Part shown: in pieces, positions 63,858 through 64,000 of the stretch | Position numbering within the stretch: position 1 is the stretch's first letter | Layout of the letters: every line of letters starts with the position of its first letter | Assembly: GCA_963779485.1 (NCBI GenBank) | Contig: CAVZYJ010000002.1 | Location: 1 to 64,000, forward strand | Length of the DNA: 64,000 bases | Direction: 5' to 3' | Source: CAVVJA01 sp963779485 | Lineage (GTDB): Bacteria > Actinomycetota > Actinomycetes > Mycobacteriales > Jatrophihabitantaceae | Translations under genes and position numbers: made by a program | Notes under the pieces: generated by a model | Databases searched by the model: none | What the model saw: only the letters and a program-made list of their open reading frames with translations | What the model was told of the DNA's origin: nothing

Positions 63858-64000
63858 GTCTCGTTGCTGCAGAAGAACGTCCTCGACCACCCCCCTTGGC
63901 GCACCCGCGACGACCTGCGCGTAGCGATCGTCACCTGGGTCGAACGCACCCACCACCGGCGCCGGCGCCAGATCGCGCTCGGCCGATTGACCCCATCCAG
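63858..64000 (+). pseudogene. C-terminal fragment of an IS3-family (rve) transposase, cut by the window end
   Basis: The frame reads SLLQKNVLDHPPWRTRDDLR, then VAIVTWVERTHHRRRRQIAL and GRLTPSS to the last base. This is the last part of the integrase core of IS3-type transposases, including the Glu-containing end and the RRRR-x-ALG-x-LTP signature. The 5' part (catalytic DD region) is absent because sequence before about 63,855 does not continue it. So it is a truncated element, and its remainder may lie beyond the window. Confidence 0.7.

Noticed and set aside
1..64000. CRISPR arrays, rRNA operons, phage structural genes, toxin-antitoxin or restriction systems
   Set aside because: None was seen: no spaced repeats of CRISPR size, no rRNA-like sequence, and no motifs of those protein families in any convincing frame.

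Overview
The window is a mosaic. Bases 12 kb to 62.5 kb are a GC-rich, high-GC Gram-positive (Actinomycetota) chromosome segment. The evidence is GTG starts with GTGA start/stop overlaps, a pmt/rsmI-metG-tatD-rpfB-ksgA cluster ordered much as in Mycobacterium, Rpf-type muralytic proteins, an IdeR/DtxR-like iron box and an Ada-AlkA fusion. The first 9.5 kb are visibly less GC-rich. They carry a different gene set (Wzy-like O-antigen ligase, lipoprotein, Het-C-like secreted protein, CsgG-like protein, zinc-ribbon DUF4870, berberine-bridge FAD oxidase) that looks like an Acidobacteriota or other Gram-negative soil bacterium. An IS110 transposase, an acetyltransferase, a truncated IS701-like transposase and the tail of a foreign membrane protein lie between the two parts. 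The last clear junction is near 11.61 kb. This could be a chimeric assembly or a real patchwork joined at insertion sequences; sequence alone cannot decide.

Layout: 0-7.2 kb, Gram-negative-like genes, three with in-frame stops. 7.2-8.2 kb, non-coding DNA with a 3' half of an initiator tRNA. 8.2-11.6 kb, IS110, GNAT, IS701 remnant. 11.6-20.7 kb, envelope/exopolysaccharide locus: acyltransferase, two GT2 glycosyltransferases, two surface beta-helix proteins and an undecaprenyl-phosphate sugar-1-phosphate transferase. 20.9-25.9 kb, PEP carboxylase and two alkylation-repair genes. 26-42 kb, housekeeping core: pth, rplY, ispE, tetR-desaturase pair, tRNA-Gln, glmU, prs, ksgA, two G5/DUF348 muralytic proteins, tatD, metG, rsmI, pmt. 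42-53 kb, stress and metabolic genes: PPK2, P-type ATPase, PPOX flavoprotein, VOC, phosphodiesterase, Gfo/Idh/MocA, aldehyde dehydrogenase, Nudix, hydrolase. 53.2-57.3 kb, iron-regulated efeUOB. 57.3-62.5 kb, divergent polyol/ketose-phosphate locus (sugar kinase, DeoR, 1-phosphofructokinase versus class II aldolase, polyol dehydrogenase). 62.5-64 kb, decayed DNA: a broken metallo-beta-lactamase gene and an IS3-type transposase end.

Several otherwise well-preserved genes (ppc, efeU, an rpfB paralogue) carry single-base frameshifts. At least three of the five positions are consistent with one base lost from a homopolymer run, so sequencing error is likely there. The left segment and the right end look more genuinely decayed. 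I found no CRISPR array, no rRNA and no clearly new defence or mobile system. The least ordinary items are the tandem beta-helix surface proteins in the polysaccharide locus, the paired muralytic proteins with different catalytic ends, the EfeU with an extra extracellular domain, the P-type ATPase with replaced ion-site residues, and the tandem palindromes before the desaturase.
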